Shown here: one piece after another, positions 28,324-37,450 of the stretch | Position numbering within the stretch: position 1 is the first letter of the stretch | Layout: each line of letters begins with the position of its first letter | NCBI RefSeq assembly: GCF_000971115.1 | Contig: NZ_BBLV01000004.1 | Span: 62,001-126,000, forward strand | Length of the DNA stretch: 64,000 nt | Reading direction: 5' to 3' | From: Demequina gelatinilytica | GTDB taxonomy: Bacteria; Actinomycetota; Actinomycetes; Actinomycetales; Demequinaceae | Program-made: the position numbers and the translations under genes | Notes under the pieces: generated by a model | What the model was told of the DNA's origin: nothing | Database searches by the model: none | Seen by the model: the letters and a program-made list of their open reading frames with translations, nothing else

Positions 28324-28342
28324 GTGGGTCTCTCAGCCGATG

Positions 28343-31306
28343 TCAGGCATCGGTCGGGGTCGCCGGGACCGCACGGTGACGACGCACGCGGCGCACCACC
28401 ATGAAGATCCCGCCGAGGACCAGCAGGCCCACGACCACGGTCGAGACGATCTGGATGACCACCCAGGTCGGCGGCGTGTAGTCCACCGTCGCGCCCGGGG
28501 CCAGGCCGTCCATGGCGTTCGAGTTCGCGACCGTGAACAGGATGTTGTGGGTCGCGTTGCGGATGTCCGTGACCGCCTTCGCCGACGACGTGTCGCCGAA
28601 CGACTTCGACGGCTGGAAGGTCAGCGTGAGGTCCGTGCCCGCCGAGATGCCCTGGTTGGGGTTCATGTACGGGTACAGGTTGAAGTCGGTGATCGCGAAG
28701 CCCTCGAAGCCCCACTCCTCACGCAGCACGTTGGTCATGAGCGCCTCGGAGCCGCCGGTCCAGGTGGCGCCGATGCGGTTGAACGAGCTCATGATGCCGC
28801 CGATGCCGATGGTGGTCTCGGCGGTGGTGCCCTGGTCGTCAGCGAGGTACTCGACGTCCATCGTGACGTCCTTGACGGCCATCTCGAAGGGCTTGAGGTA
28901 GATCTCGCGGATGGTCTGCTCGGTCGCCCAGGTGGCCGGGCCGTTGTCGACGCGGTTGGTCTCCTGGTCGTTCATCGCGAAGTGCTTGAGCGTGACGTAC
29001 ACGCCCTTGCTCGCGACGCCGTTGGCCACCGAGGTCGCCATCGCGCCCGACAGGAACGGGTCCTCCGAGTAGTACTCGAAGTTGCGGCCCGCGAAGGGCG
29101 AGCGGTGCAGGTTCACCGCGGGTGCGTACCAGCCGTTGATGCCCTTCTGGAGCGCCTCGTTGCCGAGCATCTCGCCCATCGCGGCGCCGAGCTCGACGTC
29201 CCAGGTCTGGGCGATGAGGAACTCGGACGGGTAGGCCGTGCCGTTGATCGACGAGTTGATGAACGACGAGAAGCCGGCGGGGCCGTCGGGCTCGAGCGTG
29301 GTCGGCTTGGCGATCGAGCCGATCGCGGCCGTCTGGTACGCGCCGTTGAGCAGCATGTCCGTCATCTCGCCCACGGTCAGCGAGTCGAGGAGCTCGTCCC
29401 ACAGCGGGTCGTCCTTCGCGAGGCCGCGCAGGTCGATCAGCTGGAGGTCCGACTTGGCGTTCGTGGTGGGCTTGTCGCCCTCGAAGGCCTCCGCGGCCGC
29501 GTCGTAGTCCCAGGCCTCGAAGCCCTCGACGGTCGCGTCGGAGGCGATCATCTGCTCGGCGGTCGGGGCGGTCGGGAACGTGCCGGCGAAGTCCGCACGC
29601 GACATGATCTGGACCGTGCCGTCGGCGCCGTCGGCGGAGAAGTTCGCCGAGACGTCGTCGAACTGGTTGGTGACCTCGGCGAGGTCCGACGCGCGGTGGT
29701 TCTCGCCCGAGTAGACGATGTCGGAGCCGACCGTGTAGGTGAAGGGCTCGGTGCCCTCGGCGACGTGGTGCGAGTCGGTGCGCAGCGACAGGACGTAGTC
29801 GCCCGCCTCGAGCACGTACGCGGCCGCATCCTGGTAGTCGTAGGACGCCATGTCCTCGACCGCGAGCTCGATGGTCACCGTCTCCGAGGCGCCGGGCTCG
29901 ATCACACCGGTCTTGTCGAAGCCGCCGAGGACCACCTCGGACTTCTCGATGCCGCCGGGCGTGTACGGGGCGGTGTAGTAGAGCTCGACCACGTCGCGGC
30001 CGGCGACGTCACCGGTGTTGGTGACCTCGACGGTGACCGCGATGGTGCCGTCCACGTCGCCCGCCTCGGTGCCCGTGATCTCCCACGCGAAGTCGGTGTA
30101 GCTCAGGCCGTAGCCGAACGGGTACACCACGGCGTCGTCGTAGTCGATGAACCCCTCGGCCGCGGCGGTCTCGTAGTAGCGGTAGCCGACGTAGATGCCC
30201 TCGGCGTAGTTGACGAACGGCGCGTTGGTGGTGACCGACGCGTTGGAGGTCGCGGACTCGGTCGCGGAGACCGGGTAGTGCGCCTCGATGTTCTCGTAGA
30301 AGTAGCTGCCGAAGTTGACGAACGTGGGGTCTGCCGTGAAGTCCGCGGCCCACGTGTCGGTGGTGCGGCCCGAGGGGTTGACGTCACCCGAGAGGATGCC
30401 GCCGAGCGCGTTGAAGCCGGTCGCACCGGGCGAGCCGGCGAGGATGATGGCGTCGACGCCGTCGTCCTGCTGGAGGTCGCCGAGCTCCATGGTCGTCGAG
30501 GCGTTGACCACGACGACCACGGTCTCGAAGCTCTCCTCGGCCAGCGCGATCATGTCGCGCTCGTCCTGGTTCAGCTCGAGCTGGTGCTGGCCCTCGACCG
30601 CGTTGGCGTCCACACCGGTCATGTCGGTGGTGAGGTCGCCGCCCTCGCCGCCCGGACGGGCGATGAAGACCACGGCGGCGTCGTCGTAGTCCGCGAAGGT
30701 CGAGACCTGCGACTCGTACTGGTCGACCGGAAGCTCGCCGATGTCGTAGGTCGAGATGTCGGGGCGGTCCATCTCGATGTGGCCGCGCTTGGTGTCCTCG
30801 GTGTACGCGTCGATGGTCTGGTACATCGCGTCGTTGATCGAGAAGCCGGCGTTCTCGAGGCCCACGCGAGGCGTGATGGCCGAGTTGGTGTCGACCGAGC
30901 CGGAGCCCGAGCCGCCGAACACCGGGTCCGCGGCAGCGCGGCCCAGCATCGTGACGGCCGCACCGGAGTCGAGCGGCAGCGCGTCGTCCTGGTTCTTCGC
31001 GAGGACCATGCCGCCTGCGGCGATCTCCTCGACCAGGGCCTGGGCCGCGGCGTCGACCTCGTCGATGTCCGCGTAGTCGGACTCGTAGTACGAGGTGTCC
31101 CACCCGGCGGACTCCTCCGCGTTGGTGAACTCGTAGGTGCCGTTGCCGAACTGCGAGGCGACCCAGCCGCCCGCGATGATCAGGGCCATGTTCGCGACGA
31201 TGGTCAGCGCGACCACGAACGACAGAACAGGGATCCAGATCGACAGGTATGCCTTGTTGGACATCCGCTTCTTGGCAGCGGCGTCCTTCCTCGGGCGTGC
31301 GTTCAC
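28343..31306 (-). CDS. Circularly permuted, doubly membrane-anchored family 3 glycosidase
   Basis: 987 residues. An N-terminal transmembrane helix (20-47) is followed by the GH3 alpha/beta sandwich (GGMVLAKNQDDALPL, ILAGSPGATGFNALGGIL), then a fibronectin III-like domain (VVELYYTAPYTPGGIEKSEVVLGG), and only afterwards the catalytic barrel: NLHRSPFAGRNFEYYSEDPFL, TLKHFAMNDQETNR and the putative nucleophile Asp in GFAITDFNLYPY. A second transmembrane helix (VVIQIVSTVVVGLLVLGGIFMVV) and a basic tail close the chain. Barrel and sandwich are thus in reversed order compared with ordinary GH3. The nucleophile context is DFN, not DW. It should act on glycans at the outer membrane face. Confidence 0.9.
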   Translation of the reverse strand: MNARPRKDAAAKKRMSNKAYLSIWIPVLSFVVALTIVANMALIIAGGWVASQFGNGTYEFTNAEESAGWDTSYYESDYADIDEVDAAAQALVEEIAAGGMVLAKNQDDALPLDSGAAVTMLGRAAADPVFGGSGSGSVDTNSAITPRVGLENAGFSINDAMYQTIDAYTEDTKRGHIEMDRPDISTYDIGELPVDQYESQVSTFADYDDAAVVFIARPGGEGGDLTTDMTGVDANAVEGQHQLELNQDERDMIALAEESFETVVVVVNASTTMELGDLQQDDGVDAIILAGSPGATGFNALGGILSGDVNPSGRTTDTWAADFTADPTFVNFGSYFYENIEAHYPVSATESATSNASVTTNAPFVNYAEGIYVGYRYYETAAAEGFIDYDDAVVYPFGYGLSYTDFAWEITGTEAGDVDGTIAVTVEVTNTGDVAGRDVVELYYTAPYTPGGIEKSEVVLGGFDKTGVIEPGASETVTIELAVEDMASYDYQDAAAYVLEAGDYVLSLRTDSHHVAEGTEPFTYTVGSDIVYSGENHRASDLAEVTNQFDDVSANFSADGADGTVQIMSRADFAGTFPTAPTAEQMIASDATVEGFEAWDYDAAAEAFEGDKPTTNAKSDLQLIDLRGLAKDDPLWDELLDSLTVGEMTDMLLNGAYQTAAIGSIAKPTTLEPDGPAGFSSFINSSINGTAYPSEFLIAQTWDVELGAAMGEMLGNEALQKGINGWYAPAVNLHRSPFAGRNFEYYSEDPFLSGAMATSVANGVASKGVYVTLKHFAMNDQETNRVDNGPATWATEQTIREIYLKPFEMAVKDVTMDVEYLADDQGTTAETTIGIGGIMSSFNRIGATWTGGSEALMTNVLREEWGFEGFAITDFNLYPYMNPNQGISAGTDLTLTFQPSKSFGDTSSAKAVTDIRNATHNILFTVANSNAMDGLAPGATVDYTPPTWVVIQIVSTVVVGLLVLGGIFMVVRRVRRHRAVPATPTDA

Positions 31307-31374
31307 TACAGGGTCTCCTTCACAGCTTCATGGGGTGCGGCGGCGCTGATGGAGCCGGCGGCCTGCCGCGGCGG

Positions 31375-31412
31375 CGACAGGGGGACGACGCGTGCGCATC
31401 GTCCCCCTGTCG
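31375..31412 (-). terminator. Terminator hairpin with 14-bp perfect stem
   Basis: CGACAGGGGGACGA and TCGTCCCCCTGTCG are exact complements around a 10-nt loop, 28 nt downstream of the small lipoprotein stop. The right half contains the recurrent CGCATCGTCC 10-mer. Confidence 0.75.
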
Positions 31413-31439
31413 CTCCCGGTGCGTGGAGCAGGCTTGCGC

Positions 31440-31856
31440 CTACTCGGTCACCTCGGTGATGTTGCCGTCCTGGTCGATCTGCCAGGTCTGGCCGGTGGCG
31501 GCCGAGTCGGCCTCGATGACGAACTTGTCGCCGTCGTTGATGGTGACGGTGCCGGTGACGCGCTCCGAGGCGTCGCTCGCCACGAACGGCATCACCATGA
31601 GGCCGTACTTCACGGTCGGCGCGTCGACGTCGCTGGCCAGCATGACCTGCGCCCATGCGTCGTCCTCGAGCGCGTCGAGCACGGCCTGACGCGCGTTCTG
31701 GAGGTCCTCCGCGACGTCCACCGTGGTGGTCTCCTCCACGGCGGCATCGCCCGATGCGGCGGCGTCGCCCGAGTCGCTCGAGCACCCGGCGAGCCCGAAG
31801 GCTCCGGTGGCGGCGAGCAGGATCGCGAGGCCGGTGGCCTGAACCTTCTTGTTCAT
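31440..31856 (-). CDS. Small lipoprotein of unknown function
   Basis: 138 residues. The signal peptide MNKKVQATGLAILLAATGAFGLAGCSS carries a lipobox (LAGC), followed by an Asp/Ala/Thr-rich linker and one compact domain of about 90 residues ending in GQTWQIDQDGNITEVTE. I recognise no family. It lies between two exported family 3 glycosidases with its own terminator, which suggests a role in binding or presenting the same glycan, but nothing in the sequence proves it. An AGGAGCAAC site precedes the ATG. Confidence 0.8.
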   Translation of the reverse strand: MNKKVQATGLAILLAATGAFGLAGCSSDSGDAAASGDAAVEETTTVDVAEDLQNARQAVLDALEDDAWAQVMLASDVDAPTVKYGLMVMPFVASDASERVTGTVTINDGDKFVIEADSAATGQTWQIDQDGNITEVTE

Positions 31857-31956
31857 TCTGTTGCTCCTCACTGGTGTCGAGCCGCGGAACCTTCCCGCGG
31901 TCGGGTCGCCCACCGTAACCCGGGTCACGCGCCTGCGTGACAGGACCTCTGGGGGC

Positions 31957-31993
31957 GGGATGTGGCCGACGGCGTCGCCGCCGGCCACATCCC
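31957..31993 (-). terminator. Terminator hairpin
   Basis: 12-bp arms GGGATGTGGCCG and CGGCCACATCCC with a 13-nt loop, 17 nt after the stop of the lipoprotein glycosidase gene. Confidence 0.75.
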
Positions 31994-32010
31994 AGGTACT
32001 GCGTTCCTAC

Positions 32011-34389
32011 TTAGGAGATGGCTCCCGAGTAGTTGAGGCCGAAGCCGTAGTCGTACGCGTTGCCGTTGGCGTCCGTGTACGGGGTCATGTCCTTCGCGAC
32101 GTCCTCCTGCTGCGCCTCGACCGTGTCCATGTTCGCCGGGAACTGGATCGGCAGACGGCCCGAGGGCTCGTAGTTGCCGACAGCCACGTCGACCAGGGCC
32201 TGGTCGGAGGTGCCGAAGCTCACGAGGATCGCGTCGGCGTCGGCCTCGAACTCGGCCGGGATGACCGCGTTGGTGGCCTTGAGGGTGGCGACGACCGGGA
32301 TGTCCTTGCCCGATGCCTCGACCGCGGCGACCGCACGCTCGAAGGCGTCGAGGTCGGCCTCGTTGGAGGCGGTCACGGAGTTGCCGAAGTACGAGCGGTT
32401 CTCCTTGGTGCCGTCCTCGAGGATGTCACCCGAGATCGAGACCTTGCGGACGTTGTCGCCGTCGGCGGTGTACTCGCGGTACTGGAGCGACAGCGGGTAG
32501 TACTCGCCGGTCTCCATGTCGTAGCCGGAGTTGCCGAACACGGCACCCGTGGTGGGGCTCTTCATGCCCACGAGGACCAGGTCCACGTCGGACAGGTCGG
32601 GCGTGGTGTAGCTGACGACCTTGCCGTCGGCGTCCAGCTCGACCTCGTCGGTCACCACGGTGCCGAAGAACTGAGCCGCGACGTCGAGGTCGAGGCCCGG
32701 GCCCTGGCTGTAGGTCGCCTCGCCGAACAGGCTCGGCAGGCCGTTGTCGCTGGTCTGCGGGATGTAGACCGTCTTGTCGGACCAGTCGGTGCCGTCACCG
32801 ATCACGCCGTTGTTCTTCAGCATGACGATCGACGCGAGCTGCGCGTTGTAGCCGGCCTCGACCTTGTCGGCCGACGCGAGCACCTCTGCCGACTCCTCGG
32901 GGTCGAGGAAGGCGGACTCGTACAGGCCGGGCGCGAAGAACATGTTGAGGATGCGCGCACCCGACTCCTGGAAGCGGGTCTCCGCGTCCACGTCGAGCTC
33001 GCCGGCCTCGAACTTCTCCTGCCACAGGTCGGCACCCTCGAGGAGGAAGGTCGCGTCGTTGACGCCGCCGAACATGTCGTGGCCGGTGCTCAGCACCTGG
33101 ACGTAGCGCTCGGCCGGGGTCAGGTCCTCGGCGCCCCACGCGGTCGCGATGAACGCGCCCTCGTCGTTGGCACCGGTCATGACGCCCCAGTCGGTGACGA
33201 CGACGCCCTCGTAGGAGTTGTCCTCACGCAGGATCGACATGAGGCCCGAGTCGTACGCGGTGCCCATGCGGTCCTCGAACAGCGCGTTGCCGTCGGCGTC
33301 GAGCGAGATCGAGTAGGAGGTCATCACGGCCGCCGAGTCGAGCGCGCCCTGGAACACCGAGACGTGCTCGGCCAGGTTGTCCCCCGGGTAGACGCCGTAC
33401 TTGCCCGCCGCGGTGTGCGACTCGCGGCCGCCCTCGCCCGGACCGTCGCCGGCCCAGTGCTTGATCATCGCGTTGACCGAGTCGGCGCCCCACACGGACT
33501 CGCCGTCGGTGCCCTGGAAGCCGCTCGTGTAGGCGGCGGCGAGCTCGGCCGACTGCGCGGCGTCCTCACCGAAGGTGCCGCCCACGCGGAGCCAGCGGGG
33601 CTCGGTGGCGAGGTCGATCTGCGGGGACAGCGCGGTGGTGATGCCCAGCGCGCGGTACTCCGCGGAGGCCATCTCACCGAACTGCTGCGTCCACGAGGCG
33701 TCGAACGTCGCCGCGAGGCCCAGGTTCGAGGGCCAGCGCGAGATGTCCGCGCCGTCGGCGTTGTAGACACCGCCGGTGGCGGCCTCGGAACGCGGGTCGG
33801 ACGCGAAGTTCACCGGCACGTAGACCGCGTCGTCGGTCGCGAGCGTCTCGACGAAGGCCTGCATCTCGTTGACCCACGGCACCGTGACGGCGGCGTCGGA
33901 ACCGGCGGCGTTGAGCACCGCGCGGAGGTGCGAGCCCTCGAGGTACTCCTTCTGCGCGTCGGTCAGGCCGTCGGCAGGCGAGCGCTCGTGCGAGCTGAAG
34001 AGCATCAGACCGGCGATCTGCTCGATCGTCATCTGCGAGGCGAGGTCCGCCGCGCGCTCGGTCGAGTCGACGCGCCAGTCCTCCCAGGTGTCGAGCGTGC
34101 CGTTGGCGTTCATGTCCTTGAACGCGTACGTGGCGCCGTCGATCTCCTCGTCGATGAGGGTGACGCCGCTGTCGACGCCGTAGGTCAGGTCGGGGCCGTC
34201 ACCCGGGTTGTCGACCTTGACGAACGTCGTCGTGCCGTCGGTGATCTCGGTGGTCGTGTACTTGCCGGTCGCCGTCTCAGCGGACGGGCTGGCGTCGTCG
34301 TCGGACGAGCTTCCCGTGCATCCGGCGAGCGTGATCGCGATACCCAGGCCCGCGAAAGCCGCGACACCCTTGATCTGCGTGGGCCTCAT
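32011..34389 (-). CDS. Family 3 glycoside hydrolase lipoprotein (exo-beta-glucosidase type)
   Basis: 792 residues. The signal peptide ends in the lipobox LAGC (Cys near 24), then a Ser/Asp linker. The barrel starts near MTIEQIAGLMLFSSHERSP; substrate-contact blocks PRWLRVGGTFGEDAAQS and NAMIKHWAGDGPGEGG are typical of ExoP/barley-type enzymes, and the nucleophile Asp lies in GVVVTDWGVMTG. The alpha/beta sandwich ends at VAVGNYEPSGRLPIQFP. It is extracellular and anchored by lipid, so it should release glucose or a similar unit from oligo- or polysaccharides near the cell. Monocistronic with a terminator. Confidence 0.93.
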   Translation of the reverse strand: MRPTQIKGVAAFAGLGIAITLAGCTGSSSDDDASPSAETATGKYTTTEITDGTTTFVKVDNPGDGPDLTYGVDSGVTLIDEEIDGATYAFKDMNANGTLDTWEDWRVDSTERAADLASQMTIEQIAGLMLFSSHERSPADGLTDAQKEYLEGSHLRAVLNAAGSDAAVTVPWVNEMQAFVETLATDDAVYVPVNFASDPRSEAATGGVYNADGADISRWPSNLGLAATFDASWTQQFGEMASAEYRALGITTALSPQIDLATEPRWLRVGGTFGEDAAQSAELAAAYTSGFQGTDGESVWGADSVNAMIKHWAGDGPGEGGRESHTAAGKYGVYPGDNLAEHVSVFQGALDSAAVMTSYSISLDADGNALFEDRMGTAYDSGLMSILREDNSYEGVVVTDWGVMTGANDEGAFIATAWGAEDLTPAERYVQVLSTGHDMFGGVNDATFLLEGADLWQEKFEAGELDVDAETRFQESGARILNMFFAPGLYESAFLDPEESAEVLASADKVEAGYNAQLASIVMLKNNGVIGDGTDWSDKTVYIPQTSDNGLPSLFGEATYSQGPGLDLDVAAQFFGTVVTDEVELDADGKVVSYTTPDLSDVDLVLVGMKSPTTGAVFGNSGYDMETGEYYPLSLQYREYTADGDNVRKVSISGDILEDGTKENRSYFGNSVTASNEADLDAFERAVAAVEASGKDIPVVATLKATNAVIPAEFEADADAILVSFGTSDQALVDVAVGNYEPSGRLPIQFPANMDTVEAQQEDVAKDMTPYTDANGNAYDYGFGLNYSGAIS

Positions 34390-34557
34390 GCGTGTGCCCC
34401 CTTCGTCATCGTTGACTCCATCGGTTTCTCCTCATCGACCGGCGGCGCCGGTCGACTCCGCGCCATGCGCGGTGGTGCTGCGCGCCCTCGACGCCGCATG
34501 AGGCGCCTCGGGTGCTGAACGTGAGTCAATCAGCGGGCCGGAGCGGCCCGGCGCTGG

Positions 34558-34593
34558 CCTGCATAACCTGTCGGTTGGCGTGCACAACCTGTG
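34558..34593 (-). promoter_or_regulatory. Tandem candidate operator sites
   Basis: CCTGCATAACCTGTC and CGTGCACAACCTGTG, 21 bp apart (two helical turns), so both would face the same side of the DNA. They match the site at 28159-28173. Confidence 0.5.
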
Positions 34594-34625
34594 ACGGAAC
34601 GGGCTCTCCGTGACCGTTCCGTTAC
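34591..34625. promoter_or_regulatory. Inverted repeat
   Basis: GTGACGGAACGG and CCGTTCCGTTAC, 11 of 12 positions complementary, with an 11-nt spacer. It overlaps the second CAGGTTRTGCA site by 3 bp. It could be an operator or a hairpin. Confidence 0.4.
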
Positions 34626-34734
34626 CGGCCCGCGACCGTGGCGCGACCTCCCGACGGCGCGCTCGAGGCACGGGATCCTGCCTGGCATGAGGCGCTCGAC
34701 GGCCAAGCCGGGCGCTGCCGCACCGGCGGCGGCG

Positions 34735-35577
34735 TCAGCCCCGCCGCACCCTGACGTCGCCCGCGAGGACGATGCGCTCGTCACCCGAGGCGGTGCGCAC
34801 CACGAGCGCCCCCTCGGAGGTCAGCGCCGTCGCACGGCCCGCGACCGGCACCCCGCCCGGGACGTCGACGGCGACGTCCCAGCCGAGGGTCGCGGTCACG
34901 CGCTCGACCTCGGCCCGAGGATGCGCACCCGCGTCCCACATCGCGACCGCACCGTTGAGCTCCGCCGCGAGCGCGCGCATCAGGGCCACGCGGTCGAGCG
35001 CGGTGGCGCCCAGCGTCGCGAGCGAGGCGGCGTGTGGCACCGGGAGCTCGCCCGGCGCCTGGGAGATGTTGATGCCGATCCCGGCGACGATCGCATCGTC
35101 CGGTGTGGTCTCGCACAGGATGCCCACGGCCTTGCGCCAACGCCCCCACCCAGGGATGTCCCGCGCTCCTGCCTCGACCACCACGTCGTTGGGCCACTTG
35201 AGCCAGGCCCCCACGCCCAGTCCTCGCAGCGCGCGGACCGCCGCGAGACCCACCACGAGCGGCGCCCAGCCGAAGTCCTCCCGCGCGATGTGGCGGGGAC
35301 GCAGCACGAACGACACGGTGAGCGCCGCGCCCTGAGGCGTCACCCACGAGCGCCCGACCCGGCCGCGGCCCGCGGTCTGGTGGTCGGCGAGGAGCGCCGA
35401 CATGTGCGGCCAGTCCTCGGGAGCGCGCGTCGCGGCCTCGAGCACGCGGGAGCTCGTCGACGGGGACGCGGGCACCACCACCAGGCGCGACAGCGTGCCG
35501 GGGACCAGCGAGGCGAGCGCCGCCTCGGTCAGCGGGCGGCGCGACGCGGCGACCGCATCGGCTCCGGGGGTGCTCAC
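34735..35577 (-). CDS. birA: Biotin-[acetyl-CoA-carboxylase] ligase
   Basis: 280 residues, without the N-terminal DNA-binding domain, as in most actinobacteria. The biotinyl-AMP loop GRGRVGRSW, the KWPNDVVV motif and GIGINIS are intact. It attaches biotin to the BCCP lysine of the acyl-CoA carboxylase alpha subunit encoded at 44.8 kb. The GTG start at 35577 has TAGCCT 6 nt upstream. It is divergent from accD with only 40 bp between the starts, so the two promoters overlap (GGGCTAGGCTAGCGG). Confidence 0.95.
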   Translation of the reverse strand: MSTPGADAVAASRRPLTEAALASLVPGTLSRLVVVPASPSTSSRVLEAATRAPEDWPHMSALLADHQTAGRGRVGRSWVTPQGAALTVSFVLRPRHIAREDFGWAPLVVGLAAVRALRGLGVGAWLKWPNDVVVEAGARDIPGWGRWRKAVGILCETTPDDAIVAGIGINISQAPGELPVPHAASLATLGATALDRVALMRALAAELNGAVAMWDAGAHPRAEVERVTATLGWDVAVDVPGGVPVAGRATALTSEGALVVRTASGDERIVLAGDVRVRRG

Positions 35578-35583
35578 CGGGCT

Positions 35584-35589
35584 AGGCTA
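35584..35589 (-). promoter_or_regulatory. -10 box of birA
   Basis: TAGCCT on the minus strand, 6 nt from the GTG; leaderless spacing. Confidence 0.45.
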
Positions 35590-35617
35590 GCGGCCAGTCC
35601 TACCCCCAAGGAGAACA

Positions 35618-37207
35618 GTGTCACCGATGAGGCCCGGCAAGACGACCGCGTCCGCGCTCGCGGACCTGCGCAAGAAGGTCGACGCCGCCGTCACCGCTCC
35701 CGAGGCCACGGCGCAGGAGAAGCAGCACGCGCGCGGGAAGAAGACCGCCCGCGAGCGCATCGAGCTGCTCCTCGACGCGGGCTCGTTCACCGAGCTCGAC
35801 CGCCTTGCGCGGCACCGCAGCCGCAACTTCGGTCTCGACAGGAACCGCCCCTACGGCGACGGCGTGGTCACCGGCTACGGCACCATCGACGGACGCCAGG
35901 TCGCGGTGTACTCCCAGGACTTCACGGTCTTCGGCGGATCGCTGGGCGAGGTCCACGGCCAGAAGATCGCCAAGATCCAGGACTTCGCGCTGCGCACCGG
36001 CGTGCCGCTCATCGGCATCTCGGACGGCGGCGGCGCGCGCATCCAGGAGGGCGTCGCGGCGCTCACGCAGTTCGCGGAGATCTTCCGGCGCAACGTCGCC
36101 GCCTCGGGGGTCATCCCGCAGATCTCGATCATCCTCGGGCCGTCCGCGGGCGGTGCCGTGTACTCCCCCGCGCTCACCGACTTCATCGTGATGGCCGACG
36201 GCACGTCGCAGATGTTCATCACGGGTCCCGACGTCATCAAGTCCGTCACGGGCGAGAACGTGTCGTTCGAGGACCTGGGCGGTGGCCAGGCGCACAACGT
36301 CAAGTCCGGCGTCGCACATTACCTCGCGCAGGACGAGGACGACGCGATCGAGTACGTCCAGCATCTGCTCCAGTTCCTGCCGCAGAACAACCTCACCGAC
36401 GCGCCGTCGTGGGAGTCGGAGGCGGACCTCGAGCCGGCGGAGACCGACCTCGCGCTCGACACGCTGGTCCCTGACAGCGACAACCAGCCGTACGACATGA
36501 ACACGCTGATCGAGGCGATCGTCGACGACGGCGAGTTCCTCGAGATCCAGCCGCTGTTCGCCCCCAACGTGGTGGTGGGCTTCGGCCATGTCGAGGGCCA
36601 CTCCGTGGGCATCGTCGCGAACCAGCCGATGCAGATGGCCGGCACGCTCGACATCAACGCCTCGGAGAAGGCCGCGCGCTTCGTGCGCACGTGCGACGCC
36701 TTCAACATCCCGATCATCACGCTCGTCGACGTGCCGGGCTTCCTGCCCGGCGTGAGCCAGGAGCACCAGGGCATCATCCGCCGTGGCGCGAAGCTCATCT
36801 ACGCGTACGCCGAGGCGACCGTCCCGCTGGTCACCGTCATCACGCGCAAGGCCTACGGCGGCGCCTACATCGTCATGGCGTCGAAGCAGCTGGGCGCCGA
36901 CGTCAACCTCGCGTGGCCCACGGCGCAGATCGCCGTGATGGGCGCGGGCGGCGCCGTGAACATCCTCCACCGCCGGACGCTCGCCGACGTCGAGGCCAAG
37001 GGCGGCGACGTCGAGGGCGAGCGCCAGGCGCTCGTCGAGGACTACGAGGACCGCATCGTCAACCCCTACGACGCCGCCGACCGCGGCTACGTCGACGCGG
37101 TGATCGAGCCCTCGGAGACCCGCGCGGAGATCGTCAAGGCCCTGCGCGCCCTGCGCACCAAGCGCGCCGCGCTCCCGCCCAAGAAGCACGGGAACATCCC
37201 GCTGTGA
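35618..37207 (+). CDS. accD: Acyl-CoA carboxylase beta (carboxyltransferase) subunit
   Basis: 529 residues of the AccD5/PccB type, which transfers CO2 from carboxybiotin to acetyl- or propionyl-CoA for fatty-acid synthesis or propionate metabolism. Two crotonase-like halves are visible: acyl-CoA-binding [18 protein letters not shown] with the oxyanion region [13 protein letters not shown] in the first, and [27 protein letters not shown] with [13 protein letters not shown] in the second. GTG 35618 follows AAGGAG; an ATG 3 codons on is too far from it. The stop overlaps the accE start. Confidence 0.97.
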   Translation: MSPMRPGKTTASALADLRKKVDAAVTAPEATAQEKQHARGKKTARERIELLLDAGSFTELDRLARHRSRNFGLDRNRPYGDGVVTGYGTIDGRQVAVYSQDFTVFGGSLGEVHGQKIAKIQDFALRTGVPLIGISDGGGARIQEGVAALTQFAEIFRRNVAASGVIPQISIILGPSAGGAVYSPALTDFIVMADGTSQMFITGPDVIKSVTGENVSFEDLGGGQAHNVKSGVAHYLAQDEDDAIEYVQHLLQFLPQNNLTDAPSWESEADLEPAETDLALDTLVPDSDNQPYDMNTLIEAIVDDGEFLEIQPLFAPNVVVGFGHVEGHSVGIVANQPMQMAGTLDINASEKAARFVRTCDAFNIPIITLVDVPGFLPGVSQEHQGIIRRGAKLIYAYAEATVPLVTVITRKAYGGAYIVMASKQLGADVNLAWPTAQIAVMGAGGAVNILHRRTLADVEAKGGDVEGERQALVEDYEDRIVNPYDAADRGYVDAVIEPSETRAEIVKALRALRTKRAALPPKKHGNIPL

Positions 37208-37449
37208 CCGCGGACGATGCCGGGGTGGGCCAGGCCGCAGGGCTGAGGGTGGTGCGCGGCACCCCGGACGAGGCCGAGCTCGCCGCGCTCGTCGCCGCCG
37301 CCGCGGCGATGGCGTCGAGCGCCGAGGACCTGGAGGACCCGGCGAGCCCCCGCTCGGCGTGGATGGACCGGTCCCGCACGCTCCGCGGGCACCACGGGCC
37401 GCTCCCCCTGGGCCGCGGCGACGGCGCCTGGCGCCACTCGCTGCGCTGA
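37204..37449 (+). CDS. accE: Acyl-CoA carboxylase epsilon subunit
   Basis: 81 residues. The N-terminal [18 protein letters not shown] and C-terminal [12 protein letters not shown] with [10 protein letters not shown] are the two conserved ends of actinobacterial AccE, which stabilises the alpha-beta complex. The GTG overlaps the accD stop by 4 bases (GTGA), giving coupled translation. Size and position are as expected. Confidence 0.9.
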   Translation: MTADDAGVGQAAGLRVVRGTPDEAELAALVAAAAAMASSAEDLEDPASPRSAWMDRSRTLRGHHGPLPLGRGDGAWRHSLR

Positions 37450-37450
37450 C

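Larger units (their letters stand above)
27940..28342. other. 403-bp non-coding gap between two family 3 glycosidase genes
   Basis: It holds two terminator hairpins for the upstream gene near its right end, the CCTGCACAACCTGCC motif shared with the 34.5-kb glycosidase promoter, two copies of the 10-mer family (28006, 28214) and an A/T-rich patch GTCAATTAAG at 28121-28130. Part of 27940-28065 could be coding if translation starts earlier. Confidence 0.6.
34390..34734. other. 345-bp non-coding gap upstream of the lipoprotein glycosidase
   Basis: It lies between the birA stop and the glycosidase start. It contains two copies of the CAGGTTRTGCA motif (34558-34572, 34579-34593) and an inverted repeat at 34591-34625. 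I see no open frame with normal codon use or an RNA gene. Confidence 0.5.
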
